Assembly: GCF_003260125.1 (NCBI RefSeq)
Contig: NZ_QHKO01000007.1
Span: forward strand, 63,232 to 127,231
DNA: 64,000 nt
Direction: 5' to 3'
Source of the DNA: Lujinxingia litoralis
GTDB taxonomy: Bacteria; Myxococcota_A; Bradymonadia; Bradymonadales; Bradymonadaceae
A program made the position numbers and the translations under genes. The notes beneath the pieces were generated by a model. The model did not search any database, had not been told where the DNA came from, and saw nothing but the letters and a program-made list of their open reading frames with translations. Shown one piece after another: positions 1 through 8,984 of this stretch (position 1 is the stretch's first letter; each line of letters begins with the position of its first letter).

Positions 1-1278
1 CGTTCCGCCGTGCTCCTCACTCATCGAGCCATCCGGGCAGACCGTGCGGTACCACAACGCGCCTTCCACGTTTGCGCCCTCCAGGTTGGCGTCGGTCAAG
101 TCCGCGTGGGAAAGCACCGCGTCGCTGAGGTCGGCGTTCTGGAGATCGGCACCCACGAAAGACGAGCCGGACAAGGCGGCGTGGGAGAGGCGGATCCCGG
201 CAAGGTTTGCGTTTCTGAAATCATGGGCGGACCAGTGGCGCAGCACGCTGATGCGGCGGCGCCAGACGTCGGGCTCAAGGGCCTCGGCCTGGCCATCGTT
301 GATGGGGGCGGTGGGGTCGGCTGCGTCGCCGAACGCGTCGGCGTCAACGATGTCGTTGCGGACCAGGAGATGGGCGAGCCGGGCGCGGAGGTGGCTTCCG
401 ACACCGACGTGCACGTCGACGACTTTGCCATCGTGGAGGACGAGCAGGGTGGGGAACATCCGGCGCGCGACGAGATCATCGAGGGTGGGGCCGGTGAGGT
501 TGGCGTCGTGGTCGATGTGCAGGACTGAGGTGCGTTGGTGGGCGCTTAAGAGGGCGTTGAGCTCTGAGAGGAGGCCGGCCGAGGCGTTGCAACCGGCCCC
601 GTGTACGAGGACGAGGTGGGTGCCTTCGGAGGATTGAAGGGTCTCCCAGTCGCGATCGGTGAGCGTCGGATAGTCCCGCGAGGGAGCGACTTCCGGCTGA
701 GGGGCCTGCGCGTCGGATGCCGAGGGCGACGCTTCGCGAGCGCCGAGGCCGATGCCCAGGATCAAAAACGCGCCGTTCTGGCTACCGGCGCCCGGCGCCA
801 CCTCAAAACTCTGCGGGTTCGGCGAGGGAATGAAAATACCGCCGGTCGGCCGGTCCTCGCCGGGGGCCGTTTCAAAGTAGATGGCGCGGGCGTCGGGGCG
901 TTGCAGGAGGCGACGCAGGTAGTCGTTGTAGGCGCCGTCAAAGAAGGTGGTCAGCCGGTGCTGCACCAGCAGCTCCCAGGCGGTCGGGCCGTCGATCTCG
1001 TGGCGAATGACCTCGCCGGGTTGCAGGTCAAATTGGTGGAGGAAGAGGCCGTAGTGCATGTCGCTTTGCATGCTCAGGCGGCTGTAGGTCAGGGCGTCGG
1101 GGTCGGGGGAGTCCGGTGCGGGGTCGGAGGGCGGGGGCTCGTCGGGGGCGGCCGAGGGCTGGGATTGTGTCGTTTGGGGAGGTTCGGTCGGAGTGGGATT
1201 GGCCGAGTCGTTGGGGAGGGTGCAGGCGAGTGCTCCCGTGACGATGCTGCTGATAACCAAATTTTTGAAGAATGGCAT
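1..1278 (-). CDS. Thioredoxin-like / pentapeptide-repeat exported protein (3' end outside window)
   Basis: Open on the minus strand from an ATG at 1278 through the left edge, 426 codons without a stop, so the C-terminus is missing. The N-terminus is a hydrophobic export signal ending in GALAC, a weak lipobox, followed by a Pro/Asp-rich linker. Around residues 207-300 there is a thioredoxin-like segment: a beta strand LVLVHGAGC with only one cysteine where thioredoxins have CxxC, then FPTLLVLHDGK carrying the cis-proline. Residues about 365-405 contain pentapeptide repeats (ADLxxADLxxAxL), and the last visible residues CPDGSMSEEHGG resemble the usual end of such repeat tracts. Likely a secreted or outer-membrane-anchored protein with a redox-inactive thioredoxin fold. 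Function unknown. Confidence 0.7.
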   Translation of the reverse strand, partial: MPFFKNLVISSIVTGALACTLPNDSANPTPTEPPQTTQSQPSAAPDEPPPSDPAPDSPDPDALTYSRLSMQSDMHYGLFLHQFDLQPGEVIRHEIDGPTAWELLVQHRLTTFFDGAYNDYLRRLLQRPDARAIYFETAPGEDRPTGGIFIPSPNPQSFEVAPGAGSQNGAFLILGIGLGAREASPSASDAQAPQPEVAPSRDYPTLTDRDWETLQSSEGTHLVLVHGAGCNASAGLLSELNALLSAHQRTSVLHIDHDANLTGPTLDDLVARRMFPTLLVLHDGKVVDVHVGVGSHLRARLAHLLVRNDIVDADAFGDAADPTAPINDGQAEALEPDVWRRRISVLRHWSAHDFRNANLAGIRLSHAALSGSSFVGADLQNADLSDAVLSHADLTDANLEGANVEGALWYRTVCPDGSMSEEHGGT

Positions 1279-1362
1279 GAGAGTCACGGTGGCTGAAGAG
1301 AGGAGTTTAAAAATCGCGCGCAAAAGAATAGTCATGCTCCCGCGCGCGATCCTAACACATGT

Positions 1363-1977
1363 TTAGTAATTCCAGTTAGGTAAGGGGACCCCAGGCACGA
1401 GACCGGTCAACGGGTCAAAATCGCCGGGCTCGAAAGTAAATGACGCAACCGCACAAGTGAAGCATCCATTATACGACCCTCTGCCACACATATCGCATCC
1501 GTCGCCTTCATATCCATAATAGCAATAGTTGTCAGGGTCAGCACAGGCATTCGTGCTTCCACATGCTCCTATACCGAGTAGCAACGTAGTGTCAGGAGCT
1601 CCAGTCAGCTTCACAAGCTCAGTTGAAGACGAATGGTCAATAAAGAGAACAGATACCTCCGGTGTAGTCAAAAGGACGGCAGTTGTTTCGCCGTTGGAAA
1701 TTGCGTCGTGAAGCAGTTTGTCTGACGTCGAGTCGAAGTAGCTGAAAGGCTGGTTTGAACCGGGACAATCGTCGGACATGATCTTGATCGTGTCGGCGTG
1801 CGACAGTACAGTCGGGGTCGTGTTAGAAAGATCGATTCCGAACTGTTCAATTGTGCTGAGCTGTAACCGAGCACGACCGACCGTACCGTCCTCTACAACC
1901 GGAGTTTGCGCCGAAACCGGTCCGCATACGAATACGAGAGCCAGCAGTGTAATGAATGCACAGAAAAAACGTCGCAT
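1363..1977 (-). CDS. Secreted hypothetical protein, Cys-rich C-terminal half
   Basis: 204 residues with a clear Sec signal peptide (about 23 residues, cleavage after VSA) and no lipobox, so probably periplasmic or secreted. The mature part has no domain I recognise. Residues about 138-175 hold a cluster of cysteines (CYYGYEGDGCDMCGRG) that could form disulfides. It stands alone, with AT-richer DNA upstream and its own 84-base gap to the gene on the left. Function unknown. Confidence 0.6.
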   Translation of the reverse strand: MRRFFCAFITLLALVFVCGPVSAQTPVVEDGTVGRARLQLSTIEQFGIDLSNTTPTVLSHADTIKIMSDDCPGSNQPFSYFDSTSDKLLHDAISNGETTAVLLTTPEVSVLFIDHSSSTELVKLTGAPDTTLLLGIGACGSTNACADPDNYCYYGYEGDGCDMCGRGSYNGCFTCAVASFTFEPGDFDPLTGLVPGVPLPNWNY

Positions 1978-2373
1978 TTGAATCTCCTACCGTTTGAAAT
2001 GAACGAACTTTAACTTGCGTAAATTGGCTAAGTTTTGACTGTCTTTTACCTCCATATGTAACGAGATGTGTTGTTTTGCTGAATAGCGTACTAGACGCGA
2101 TCTGCGCGATATATGAATGAAACCCGAAGTTCGGGCCACGCGACGGACTCAGGATGCTAATTTGTTGTGGATGTATTTAAGCGGCCTTGATACCTGGGCG
2201 TCAAATGTAATAATGAAATATATTGTAGCGGAGTTTTTGGTTGGTGGGGGAGCCGTAGCGTGTGCTAGTTGATGGTGGGTCTAAATTGAAATAGCAGTGT
2301 TGATGCGATTATGTGCAGATATAATCTTGGATTACTCGTCGGACTATAAGTGCTCAGCAGTTTTAACAAAACA
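1978..2373. other. AT-richer intergenic stretch
   Basis: About 400 bases clearly lower in GC than the surroundings. No open reading frame with coding character is visible on either strand. The leftward secreted-protein gene must have its promoter here. The composition break next to the 243-bp duplicated segment suggests acquired DNA. Confidence 0.5.
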
Positions 2374-2629
2374 TTATAACCTTTTTCCACCCCCAAACCT
2401 CTCCCTCTCCCACCGCTCCAACACCTCCTTCGCCGCATTCCAGTCGGGCATCAGGCCTCCCAAGGTCTCCCAGAACTCCGGGTCGTGGTTGCGGTGGCGG
2501 AGGTGGGCGACCTCGTGGGCGCAGACGTACTCCAGGGCCACGCGGGGGGCCTGTATCAGGCGCCAGTGGATGCGCAGGACGCCGTCCTTACCGCAGCTTC
2601 CCCACATATATTGGTAGTCGCCGAGTTCG
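2374..2629 (-). pseudogene. Truncated copy of the YgjP-like metallopeptidase C-terminus
   Basis: Codes for the last about 80 residues of the peptidase encoded at 5001-5801, including MWGSCGKDG and the zinc motif HEVAHLRHRNHDPEFW. The reading frame stays open and ends in GGGKRL. Homology stops abruptly at 2629 inside the codons for ELGDYQ, so the first two thirds of the gene are absent. A 77-residue product from the internal ATG at 2607 is possible but has no obvious ribosome binding site. Best read as a gene remnant left by a duplication. Confidence 0.75.
2387..2629. repeat. 243-bp direct repeat, left copy
   Basis: Aligns without gaps to 5014-5256. I count about 11 mismatches, roughly 95% identity. 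It covers the 3' part of the YgjP-like gene plus a few bases after its stop. Together with the right copy it brackets the RloB/ATPase pair and one intergenic repeat. Confidence 0.85.
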
Positions 2630-2678
2630 GGATGCGGGGCAGGAAAAAGAAAACGACAAAAAGCCGAGCCACGCTAAT

Positions 2679-3362
2679 CTAATAGGGGTTAAAGCTCTCG
2701 CCGAGCTGCATGAGTTTTTCGGTGAGGAGATGGGCCCGGGTGGAGGGGTTGGCCTCAAGGTCAGCGGCGCAACAGGGGCTCGTTTCGTCGATCTGGAGAG
2801 AGGCCAGGTGCGCTCGGGCGCGCTGAATGGCGTCCGGGAGGGAGGGTTTGAGCGCGTCGAAGTCGATGTCGGCTTTGCTGTAGCCCGGAACCACATCCTG
2901 AAGTCGGGTAAGTACTTGCGTGCAGTTGCGATAGGGGCGTTGATCGGAGGTGTAGTGGAGAAGAATCCAGTATTCGAAGCAGGGGACGGAGAGGCCGATG
3001 TGAAAACCATGCTTGTTGGCGTCTTTGATGGCGCTATAGATGCCCGGATTATGATGCGGATCTTCAGCGTCAAAAATACACCAGATGTCGTCGTAGAGAG
3101 GCTCTCCACTTCTTTTGTGTGCCTTTTTGTTTTCTTTCTGACGATAACGGGCCTCTTTGACGATCGATTTTGCCGCACCGCCACCCGCGGCAGGGACGAT
3201 TTCAATATCTGCTGAAGGAAGGCGGTACTCCTGGCGCAGACGCGTGAAATAGTCGGGCTCGGTTTTTTCGCCTTCACAGACAATAAGAAGGCGCTCCAGG
3301 GCCTGGCGACGTGCGGGGCGTCGGCGAGTGCTGGAGGTGCCGCGGGGTTTTCGCTTTCCCAT
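2679..3362 (-). CDS. rloB: RloB-family (AbiLii-like) TOPRIM-type effector
   Basis: 227 residues with the hallmarks of RloB: a basic N-terminus, then LIVCEGEKTEPDYF at about 26-39 (conserved CEGxxTEP glutamate), IFDAED at 97-101 and PCFEYWILLH at about 127-136. RloB and AbiLii are TOPRIM-like proteins that act with an AAA15 ATPase in phage exclusion, and nuclease activity on nucleic acid is the presumed role. The start lies 2 bases after the stop of the ATPase gene, so the two are almost certainly cotranscribed and translationally coupled. The pair sits next to a type I restriction operon, as the original rlo (restriction-linked ORF) genes do. Family assignment is from motifs; the activity is inferred. 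Confidence 0.85.
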   Translation of the reverse strand: MGKRKPRGTSSTRRRPARRQALERLLIVCEGEKTEPDYFTRLRQEYRLPSADIEIVPAAGGGAAKSIVKEARYRQKENKKAHKRSGEPLYDDIWCIFDAEDPHHNPGIYSAIKDANKHGFHIGLSVPCFEYWILLHYTSDQRPYRNCTQVLTRLQDVVPGYSKADIDFDALKPSLPDAIQRARAHLASLQIDETSPCCAADLEANPSTRAHLLTEKLMQLGESFNPY

Positions 3363-3364
3363 GA

Positions 3365-4636
3365 TTAAAACTCGAGGCGACCAATGAAGGGTAGCGCGCG
3401 GTAGCGTCCGGCCAGATATCCCCGCTCAAGCGCTTCGTCCTTGCGGGGTTTGAAGTCGCTGAGGGGGTAGAGGTGCGAGGCACCGTCGCGGTCCTTTTCG
3501 GTGAACCAGATTTGATCTCGCCGAAAGAGACTCGGGTCGAGGAGCGAGGTGTCGTGGGTGTTGAAGATGAGTTGGGCGTTGTTTGTGTTGAATTCGGGAC
3601 TATGAAAAAGTTCTACGATTTTGCGCACAAGAAGGGGGTGAAGGCTGGTGTCGAGTTCATCGACGACGAGGATGCGTCCGTTTTCGAGGACGTCGAGGAG
3701 AGGGCCCGTGAGACCGTAGAAATTGCGAGTGCCGTGCGATTCATCATCAAAGGAGAAAGATACAGTTTTGCCCTCGGTGGTGCGGTGAAGGGTTTGAATG
3801 TCCAGTCGTTCCGCATCTTTGAACTCTTGAAGGAACTTCTTTTTGAGGTCGTCAGGTAGGTTTTGAGGAAGCATCGTTTCGTCGAAACGCTGACGCGAGA
3901 TTTCAATGTCGGCAATGCCGAAATCAGCGGTGCGAAGGAACATGGCAATTTTAGCGCGATGCTCATCGCTCTGGGCCGCTACGTGAGTAGTGTAGCTGTT
4001 TAGTGATGGTGAAAAGTTCGTGTCGAAAAGGGGGCGGAGCTGGCGTTGAAACCACTGAAACACGGGGCTTAGCTGTTCATGGTTTAGCTGAGCGGCGACC
4101 GATAAAAAGAGGGCGTTGTCGCGGGTGAGCTCCGCGATCTGCTTTTTCTGGCCTTTGAGGTTTGCGCCCCATGTCCAGCCCTCTTCCCCGAGCGAGGCGT
4201 CGCGTTGGAACCAGGTCTGCGCGACTTTTTTGGGGTATGCAAAAAGCCATTCTTCATGGACGCGCTGGCGATCGATGACGAAGCCGTACTCAAAGCGCAC
4301 GCCATCCTGCACAAAGACGATCTCGAATCGGCTGGGCTGCGATTGAAGCTCCGCGTCAAGGCGAAAAGGGGCGATACCCTCGATGGGGTCGCCCTTTTGC
4401 CATTTTGCGGAGTCGGTGACGGCGGTCTGAACGAAGTCGAGCGCGCGCAAGAGGTTGGTTTTTCCGGAGGCGTTGGCCCCGTAAATGACGGCGGAGCGCA
4501 GGAGCTGAAATCCCTTTTGAGCCACGTCGTCGATCGTGTTGTCGGGATGCGTCTTGTCTCGCCCCGCAGCGACGAGGGAGAAGACGTTTTCGTCGCGAAA
4601 CGAGCGGTAGTTCGAGACGCGGAATTCGATCAGCAT
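3365..4636 (-). CDS. AAA15-family ATPase (RloA/AbiLi-like), partner of RloB
   Basis: 423 residues. Starts LIEFRVSNYRSF, the usual opening of OLD/AAA15 SMC-like ATPases. Walker A GANASGKT is at 53-60, Walker B RILVVDELDTSLHP at about 327-340, and the ABC-type H-loop FNTHD lies shortly after. There is no long coiled coil, so this is a compact ABC-ATPase module like AbiLi, RloA and PARIS AriA, which sense infection and control a TOPRIM or RNase partner. An SD-like GGAG precedes the ATG at 4636. First gene of the two-gene unit with RloB. Confidence 0.85.
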   Translation of the reverse strand: MLIEFRVSNYRSFRDENVFSLVAAGRDKTHPDNTIDDVAQKGFQLLRSAVIYGANASGKTNLLRALDFVQTAVTDSAKWQKGDPIEGIAPFRLDAELQSQPSRFEIVFVQDGVRFEYGFVIDRQRVHEEWLFAYPKKVAQTWFQRDASLGEEGWTWGANLKGQKKQIAELTRDNALFLSVAAQLNHEQLSPVFQWFQRQLRPLFDTNFSPSLNSYTTHVAAQSDEHRAKIAMFLRTADFGIADIEISRQRFDETMLPQNLPDDLKKKFLQEFKDAERLDIQTLHRTTEGKTVSFSFDDESHGTRNFYGLTGPLLDVLENGRILVVDELDTSLHPLLVRKIVELFHSPEFNTNNAQLIFNTHDTSLLDPSLFRRDQIWFTEKDRDGASHLYPLSDFKPRKDEALERGYLAGRYRALPFIGRLEF

Positions 4637-4737
4637 GGGGATCTCCGGTTCAGAGAAGAGCCGTTTTATGCGGGAAAACTGCGCAAGAGGCCCTTCTTTT
4701 AGAACAGAGGCTATAGCGCAAAAGATTTCTTAAAGGA

Positions 4738-5000
4738 AGGTGCCGAGCGCCCCAGGACGACGCTGGCTGCGTCGTCTGGGATTCGCGGTAGCGTTGCTAC
4801 AGCTTCATCCCAGCCTCCTTGTCAGCCCCGCCCTGGATACGCTCGGATCTTTGGGTTCGCGTGAACCCCCCACCCCCCACACGAATCGACCGCCATCGCG
4901 AACCCGGGCGCCCCATAACCACCCAACCACCCAACCACCCAACCCCAAAGCGAACCCCCCACCCCCCACACGAATCGACCAGCATCGCGAACCCCAACCC
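4738..5000. repeat. Dispersed intergenic repeat (family A) with hairpins
   Basis: Begins gtgccgagcgccccagga and contains short perfect hairpins: GACGACGC/GCGTCGTC, GTAGC-gtt-GCTAC and GGGTTC-gcgt-GAACCC. Two related copies lie at 17940-18150 and 21756-22150, always between genes. The right half repeats a GAACCCCCCACCCCCCACAC tract twice. No coding potential is apparent. It lies between the ATPase start and the stop of the YgjP-like gene. Confidence 0.7.
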
Positions 5001-5801
5001 TCACAACTCCCTCCCACCCCCAAACCTCTCCCTCTCCCACCTCTCCAACACCTCCTTCGCCGCATTCCAATCGGGCATCAACCCTCCCAACGTCTCCCAG
5101 AACTCCGGGTCGTGGTTGCGGTGGCGGAGGTGGGCGACCTCGTGGGCGCAGACGTACTCCAGGGCCACGCGGGGGGCTTGAATCAAGCGCCAGTGGATGC
5201 GCAGGACGCCGTCCTTGCCGCAACTTCCCCACATATGTTGGTAGTCGCCGAGTTCGACCTCCGCGCCAACGAACTCCGAGCCCAATCGGGCCGCGTAGTG
5301 CGCGCAGAAGTGGCGGGCGTCCTTCAAAGCCCGACTGCGCAGCCACGCATGAAACGCGTGGCGCAGGGCGGCGCGGCGGCGCGCGGGGCTTAAGCCTCGG
5401 GGCACCTGGACGTGGAAGCGGCTGGGGCAGCGGATCTGGACGTTTGGGACGTCGGCCTCAACGATTTCGAGCATGAGGTTGCGGCCGCGGTACATGAGTT
5501 TGGCGCCGCGCTCCCAGGTCTGGGGGAGGGTGGTGTCGAGGGCTTCAAGGCGTTGCAGCTCGCTGTAGGCCTGGTAGAGCGCGCGGCGATTTTGGAGCAA
5601 AAAGGCCTCGACGCTGCCCGGGCCGCTGGCGGGCGTGTCTTGAGGGGCGATGACGACGACGCCGGTGGGGGTGATTTCCAGGCGCTTCTTCGTGGCGCGC
5701 GCGCTCAACCGCACGCTGTAGGGGATCGTCGACTCGCCGACCTTCAGCTCGCCATGTTCCGACAGGCCATGCTCGGGATGTGGGGGGGCGGTGGGGGTCA
5801 T
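5001..5801 (-). CDS. YgjP-like zinc metallopeptidase of the type I R-M operon
   Basis: 266 residues from the ATG at 5801, chosen because it overlaps the hsdR stop as ATGA; a longer in-frame start at 5858 would lie inside hsdR. The C-terminal third has the DUF45/YgjP signature MWGSCGKDG, then HEVAHLRHRNHDPEFW with zinc ligands HExxH plus a distal His, then a conserved Trp. Small YgjP-like peptidases are often found as a fourth gene in type I restriction loci, where their role is not established; control of HsdR turnover is one idea. The product is probably cytoplasmic, with no signal or membrane segment. Its 3' 243 bp is duplicated at 2387-2629. Confidence 0.85.
   Translation of the reverse strand: MTPTAPPHPEHGLSEHGELKVGESTIPYSVRLSARATKKRLEITPTGVVVIAPQDTPASGPGSVEAFLLQNRRALYQAYSELQRLEALDTTLPQTWERGAKLMYRGRNLMLEIVEADVPNVQIRCPSRFHVQVPRGLSPARRRAALRHAFHAWLRSRALKDARHFCAHYAARLGSEFVGAEVELGDYQHMWGSCGKDGVLRIHWRLIQAPRVALEYVCAHEVAHLRHRNHDPEFWETLGGLMPDWNAAKEVLERWERERFGGGREL
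5014..5256. repeat. 243-bp direct repeat, right copy
   Basis: The intact-gene copy of the repeat at 2387-2629, equal in length and ungapped. Its left end coincides with the end of the dispersed repeat that follows the YgjP-like gene. Confidence 0.85.
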
Positions 5802-8800
5802 GATTTCGCAAAATGCTTGAGGGCAAAGGTCTCGATCTTTTCGGGCAGCTCCTCCCACCGGGGCACGTCGTGGCGCAGGAGCATGTGGCGCACCCGTTTG
5901 CGCAGCTCGTGGCGCACCGAGCCCTTCTCCTGCCAGCGAATGGTGGCGAGTTCGTCGGATTGGTAGAGGGCGGCGATGTCTTCGGCGAGGGCTTCGAGCG
6001 CCGTTAAGCGTTGGGCGTGGGTGGTGCCGTCGGCGTAGGCCTCGGCGTAGGAGGTGCTTTCGGTCTGACCCTCGGTCGGGTGGCCCTCGGTGGGTGGGGC
6101 GTCGGCCTGACCCTCGGTCGGAGATGCGTCGTCGGGATGGGCGTCGGCGTCGTCTGCGACCGTGGTTTTGAGGATGGACCAGATGCCGAAGGCGCGCTCG
6201 CTGAGGCGAGAGGATTGGTGGGCGGCGTCTTCGGCCTGGAGGTCGCGGGCGACGGATTCGAGGGCGTCGAGTTTGTCGGCGTCGTCGTCGAAGAGGCCGA
6301 GCTGGAATTGGGCGATGAGCTCTTTGAGGCGTTCGCTAAAACTGGCGTAGCGCTCGGCGTTTTCGGCGAGCTTTTCGGCGATGATTTTCTTGAGCTCGGC
6401 GGTCTTGCGCACCGCGGCGGTGTGCAGGTCGCGGGAGTCCTCGGCGTCGGGGTCGTTAAAATCCGTCCAGAAGCGGGGGTCGCTTAAGGGGCGCAGGGTG
6501 CAGAGCTGGCGGATGCCGGTGACCTCCACGTGGTTGGCGAGCATCTGGCGGATTTTGGCGCTGTAATGGGCAAAGTCGAGATCGGGTTCTTCGTGCTCCC
6601 ACTCGATTTTGCCGACCGGGATCATGGCCCCCACGAGTTTGAAGTCCGGGGCGTAGGGGATGACGACGGGGTCGGGCATCAGCGCGGCGTAGAGGGCGAT
6701 GAAGGTTTTGGCGCGCTGGCAGAAGTCGTAATAGCGGTCGAGGCTGCCGAGCGCGCGGACGGCGTGGAGGGCATTCGAGCGCATCGCGGGGTCGATCATG
6801 GCCATGACCTCGCGGTGGGCGTCGCGCAGCTCGTCGTGAAGGCCCGACTCGGGGCGCATCGCGTTTTTGACGTCGTCGGCGCGGTAGGCCGAGAGGGCGT
6901 CTTGCAGGTTTTTGGAGACGCCAAAATAGTCGACGATCAGCCCGTAGGGTTTGTCGCCATAGCGGCGGTTGGTGCGGGTGATGGCCTGAAGCAGGTTGTG
7001 GTCGCGCAGGGGCTTGTCCAGGTACATCGCCTGCTCGACAGGGGCGTCGAAGCCGGTGAGGAGCTTGTCGCAGACGATGAGGAAGGAGAGGGGATCGTCG
7101 GGGTCGCGAAAGCGTTTGATGGCGTCGGCCTGCTCCGCCGCGCTCAGCTGAAAACGCAGCACCTTCTTCATCTCGTCATCCTCCAGCACCTCGCCGCGAT
7201 CGTTGGCGTTGGCGGAGTAGATGGCGGCGCTGTGGCCGGTGGCGCGCAGGCGCGCCTCGGATTCGGAGAGGCCCTGCTCGGCGACGTACCAGGCGGCGAT
7301 CACGGCATCGAGCGCCTTTTTATGCTCGGCGACGGCGCGGCGGTCGACGGTGACGATCTGGGCTTTGTAGCCGTCGGGGTGAATGTGGGCGCGAAAGTGC
7401 TGCCAGATGTCTGCGGCGATCTGCGCGATGCGGGCCGGAAGGCGCGCAAGGTCGCTGCGCTGCGCGCCCCGCTCTTTGAGTCTGCGGCGAGTGGCGTCGT
7501 CTTCGTGGGCAAAATCCTGCTCGAAGGCGGCGTCGAGGGCGGCGTCGTCCAGGTGCCATTCCGGGAGGCGCGCGGTGTAGCGCACTTCCACCGTGGCGCC
7601 GTCGCGCACGGCCTCGTCGATGCCGTATTTGTCGAGATAGCCCTCACCCGGGGCGCCAAAATTGGCGTAGGTGTCTTTGTCGTTCTTTTTGACGGGGGTG
7701 CCCGTAAAGCCAAAGAAAAAGGCCTCGGGGAAGGTGGCGCGCAGGTAGGCGCCCAACAACGCTTCCTGGGTGCGGTGGCATTCGTCGACGAGCACGATCC
7801 AGTTAGAACTGTCGGGGGCAGCGAGCCGGGCGGCGGCGTCCTGGCGCGCTTTGAGGGTGGCGCCTTGCAGGCGCGGGTCGTCGCCGTCGAGCTTAAAGAT
7901 GGTGGAGGTGATCACGCGCCCGGGGCTCTTCTGGTCGATGAGCGCGCGCAGCTCGGCCGAGGAGCGGGCGTGGCGCGGGTTGGGCAGCCCGCAGGCCGCA
8001 AAGGTACTGGAAATCTGGGCGTCGAGGTCGTTGCGGTCGGTGATCACCAGGATGTTGGGGTTTTTGAGCTGCGGGTGCTCGATGCCCCGGTGAAACTTGA
8101 GCTTGAGGGTGGCAAACACCATCGTGAGCGACTTGCCCGAGCCCTGGGTATGCCAGATCAGCCCCTTGCGGTGTTTTCCCTCGATCACGCGCGCCACCAT
8201 CTTGTTGACGGCGCGGAGCTGCTGGTAGCGGCAGATTTTTTTGACGACCTTCTGACCCGTGGCGTCGCGCTCAAACACGATGAAATGGGCGATGAGATCG
8301 AGAAGGCGCGCCGGCGTCAGAAGCTCGGTGAAGCCGCGCTCCATGGCCTGGGTTCTGGCGAAGGGCTCGCCGGGAATCGTGGACTCCGGCCAGTCGAACC
8401 AGTACTGCGATGAGGCACCCGTGGCACCGTAACGCAGCGTGGCACCGGTGGTCGCGATGTTGAAGGCGTTGGGCGCAAAGAGCGCCTCCACATCCTGCTC
8501 GTAGCGGCGGATCTGCGCGATGCCCTTGCCAACGCCCACGGTGATGTCTTTGGCCTCGATCACCACCAGCGGGATGCCGTTCACAAAGACCACCAGGTCG
8601 GCCTCGATCACTCTGCCGCTGGCGCGCACATAAAACTGCCGGGTGACCCCCCAGGTGTTGTTCTGCGGCCGCTCAAAGTCCAGGAGGCGAATCGTCTTCG
8701 AGGTCGACTCGCCAGGTACCATCTTTGAGTACTGCCCGCGCAGCCGCTTAAACCAGGCCTCGTTATCGCCCAGGCCCGCGAGCTCGTTGTAGACGCTCAG

Positions 8801-8977
8801 CGCCGTGGCTCGCCCAATGGCGTTGATGCGCACCAGCGCGTCGACGAGCGTGTCTTTCAACAACACCCGCTCAAGGCTCTCCCGCTGCGCGTTCACCTCG
8901 GCGGCGCTCAGTTCGGTGTAGCCCAGCGACTCCAGAAATCGCAGGCCGGGGAGTTCGACGGCGCTTTCTTCACTCAT
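5798..8977 (-). CDS. hsdR: Type I restriction endonuclease subunit R
   Basis: 1,059 residues, full family length. The N-terminal nuclease site of PD-(D/E)xK type is seen as EADLVVF ... LVVIEAK near residues 125-146. The superfamily 2 translocase follows: Walker A QGSGKSLTM near 281, DECHRTQ near 400, then FTGTPV. Near the C-terminus there is a low-complexity linker with repeated PTEGQ/PTEGH units (about residues 955-975). HsdR cleaves unmodified DNA after ATP-driven translocation when bound to M2S. The gene starts 7 bases after the hsdS stop and overlaps the YgjP-like gene by ATGA, so it belongs to one operon with hsdM and hsdS. Confidence 0.97.
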   Translation of the reverse strand: MSEESAVELPGLRFLESLGYTELSAAEVNAQRESLERVLLKDTLVDALVRINAIGRATALSVYNELAGLGDNEAWFKRLRGQYSKMVPGESTSKTIRLLDFERPQNNTWGVTRQFYVRASGRVIEADLVVFVNGIPLVVIEAKDITVGVGKGIAQIRRYEQDVEALFAPNAFNIATTGATLRYGATGASSQYWFDWPESTIPGEPFARTQAMERGFTELLTPARLLDLIAHFIVFERDATGQKVVKKICRYQQLRAVNKMVARVIEGKHRKGLIWHTQGSGKSLTMVFATLKLKFHRGIEHPQLKNPNILVITDRNDLDAQISSTFAACGLPNPRHARSSAELRALIDQKSPGRVITSTIFKLDGDDPRLQGATLKARQDAAARLAAPDSSNWIVLVDECHRTQEALLGAYLRATFPEAFFFGFTGTPVKKNDKDTYANFGAPGEGYLDKYGIDEAVRDGATVEVRYTARLPEWHLDDAALDAAFEQDFAHEDDATRRRLKERGAQRSDLARLPARIAQIAADIWQHFRAHIHPDGYKAQIVTVDRRAVAEHKKALDAVIAAWYVAEQGLSESEARLRATGHSAAIYSANANDRGEVLEDDEMKKVLRFQLSAAEQADAIKRFRDPDDPLSFLIVCDKLLTGFDAPVEQAMYLDKPLRDHNLLQAITRTNRRYGDKPYGLIVDYFGVSKNLQDALSAYRADDVKNAMRPESGLHDELRDAHREVMAMIDPAMRSNALHAVRALGSLDRYYDFCQRAKTFIALYAALMPDPVVIPYAPDFKLVGAMIPVGKIEWEHEEPDLDFAHYSAKIRQMLANHVEVTGIRQLCTLRPLSDPRFWTDFNDPDAEDSRDLHTAAVRKTAELKKIIAEKLAENAERYASFSERLKELIAQFQLGLFDDDADKLDALESVARDLQAEDAAHQSSRLSERAFGIWSILKTTVADDADAHPDDASPTEGQADAPPTEGHPTEGQTESTSYAEAYADGTTHAQRLTALEALAEDIAALYQSDELATIRWQEKGSVRHELRKRVRHMLLRHDVPRWEELPEKIETFALKHFAKS

Positions 8978-8984
8978 ACTTAAG

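Noticed and set aside
6530..8413. 627-residue open frame antisense to hsdR
   Set aside because: Gly/Val-rich translation and no domain; the opposite strand carries all hsdR motifs. High-GC shadow.
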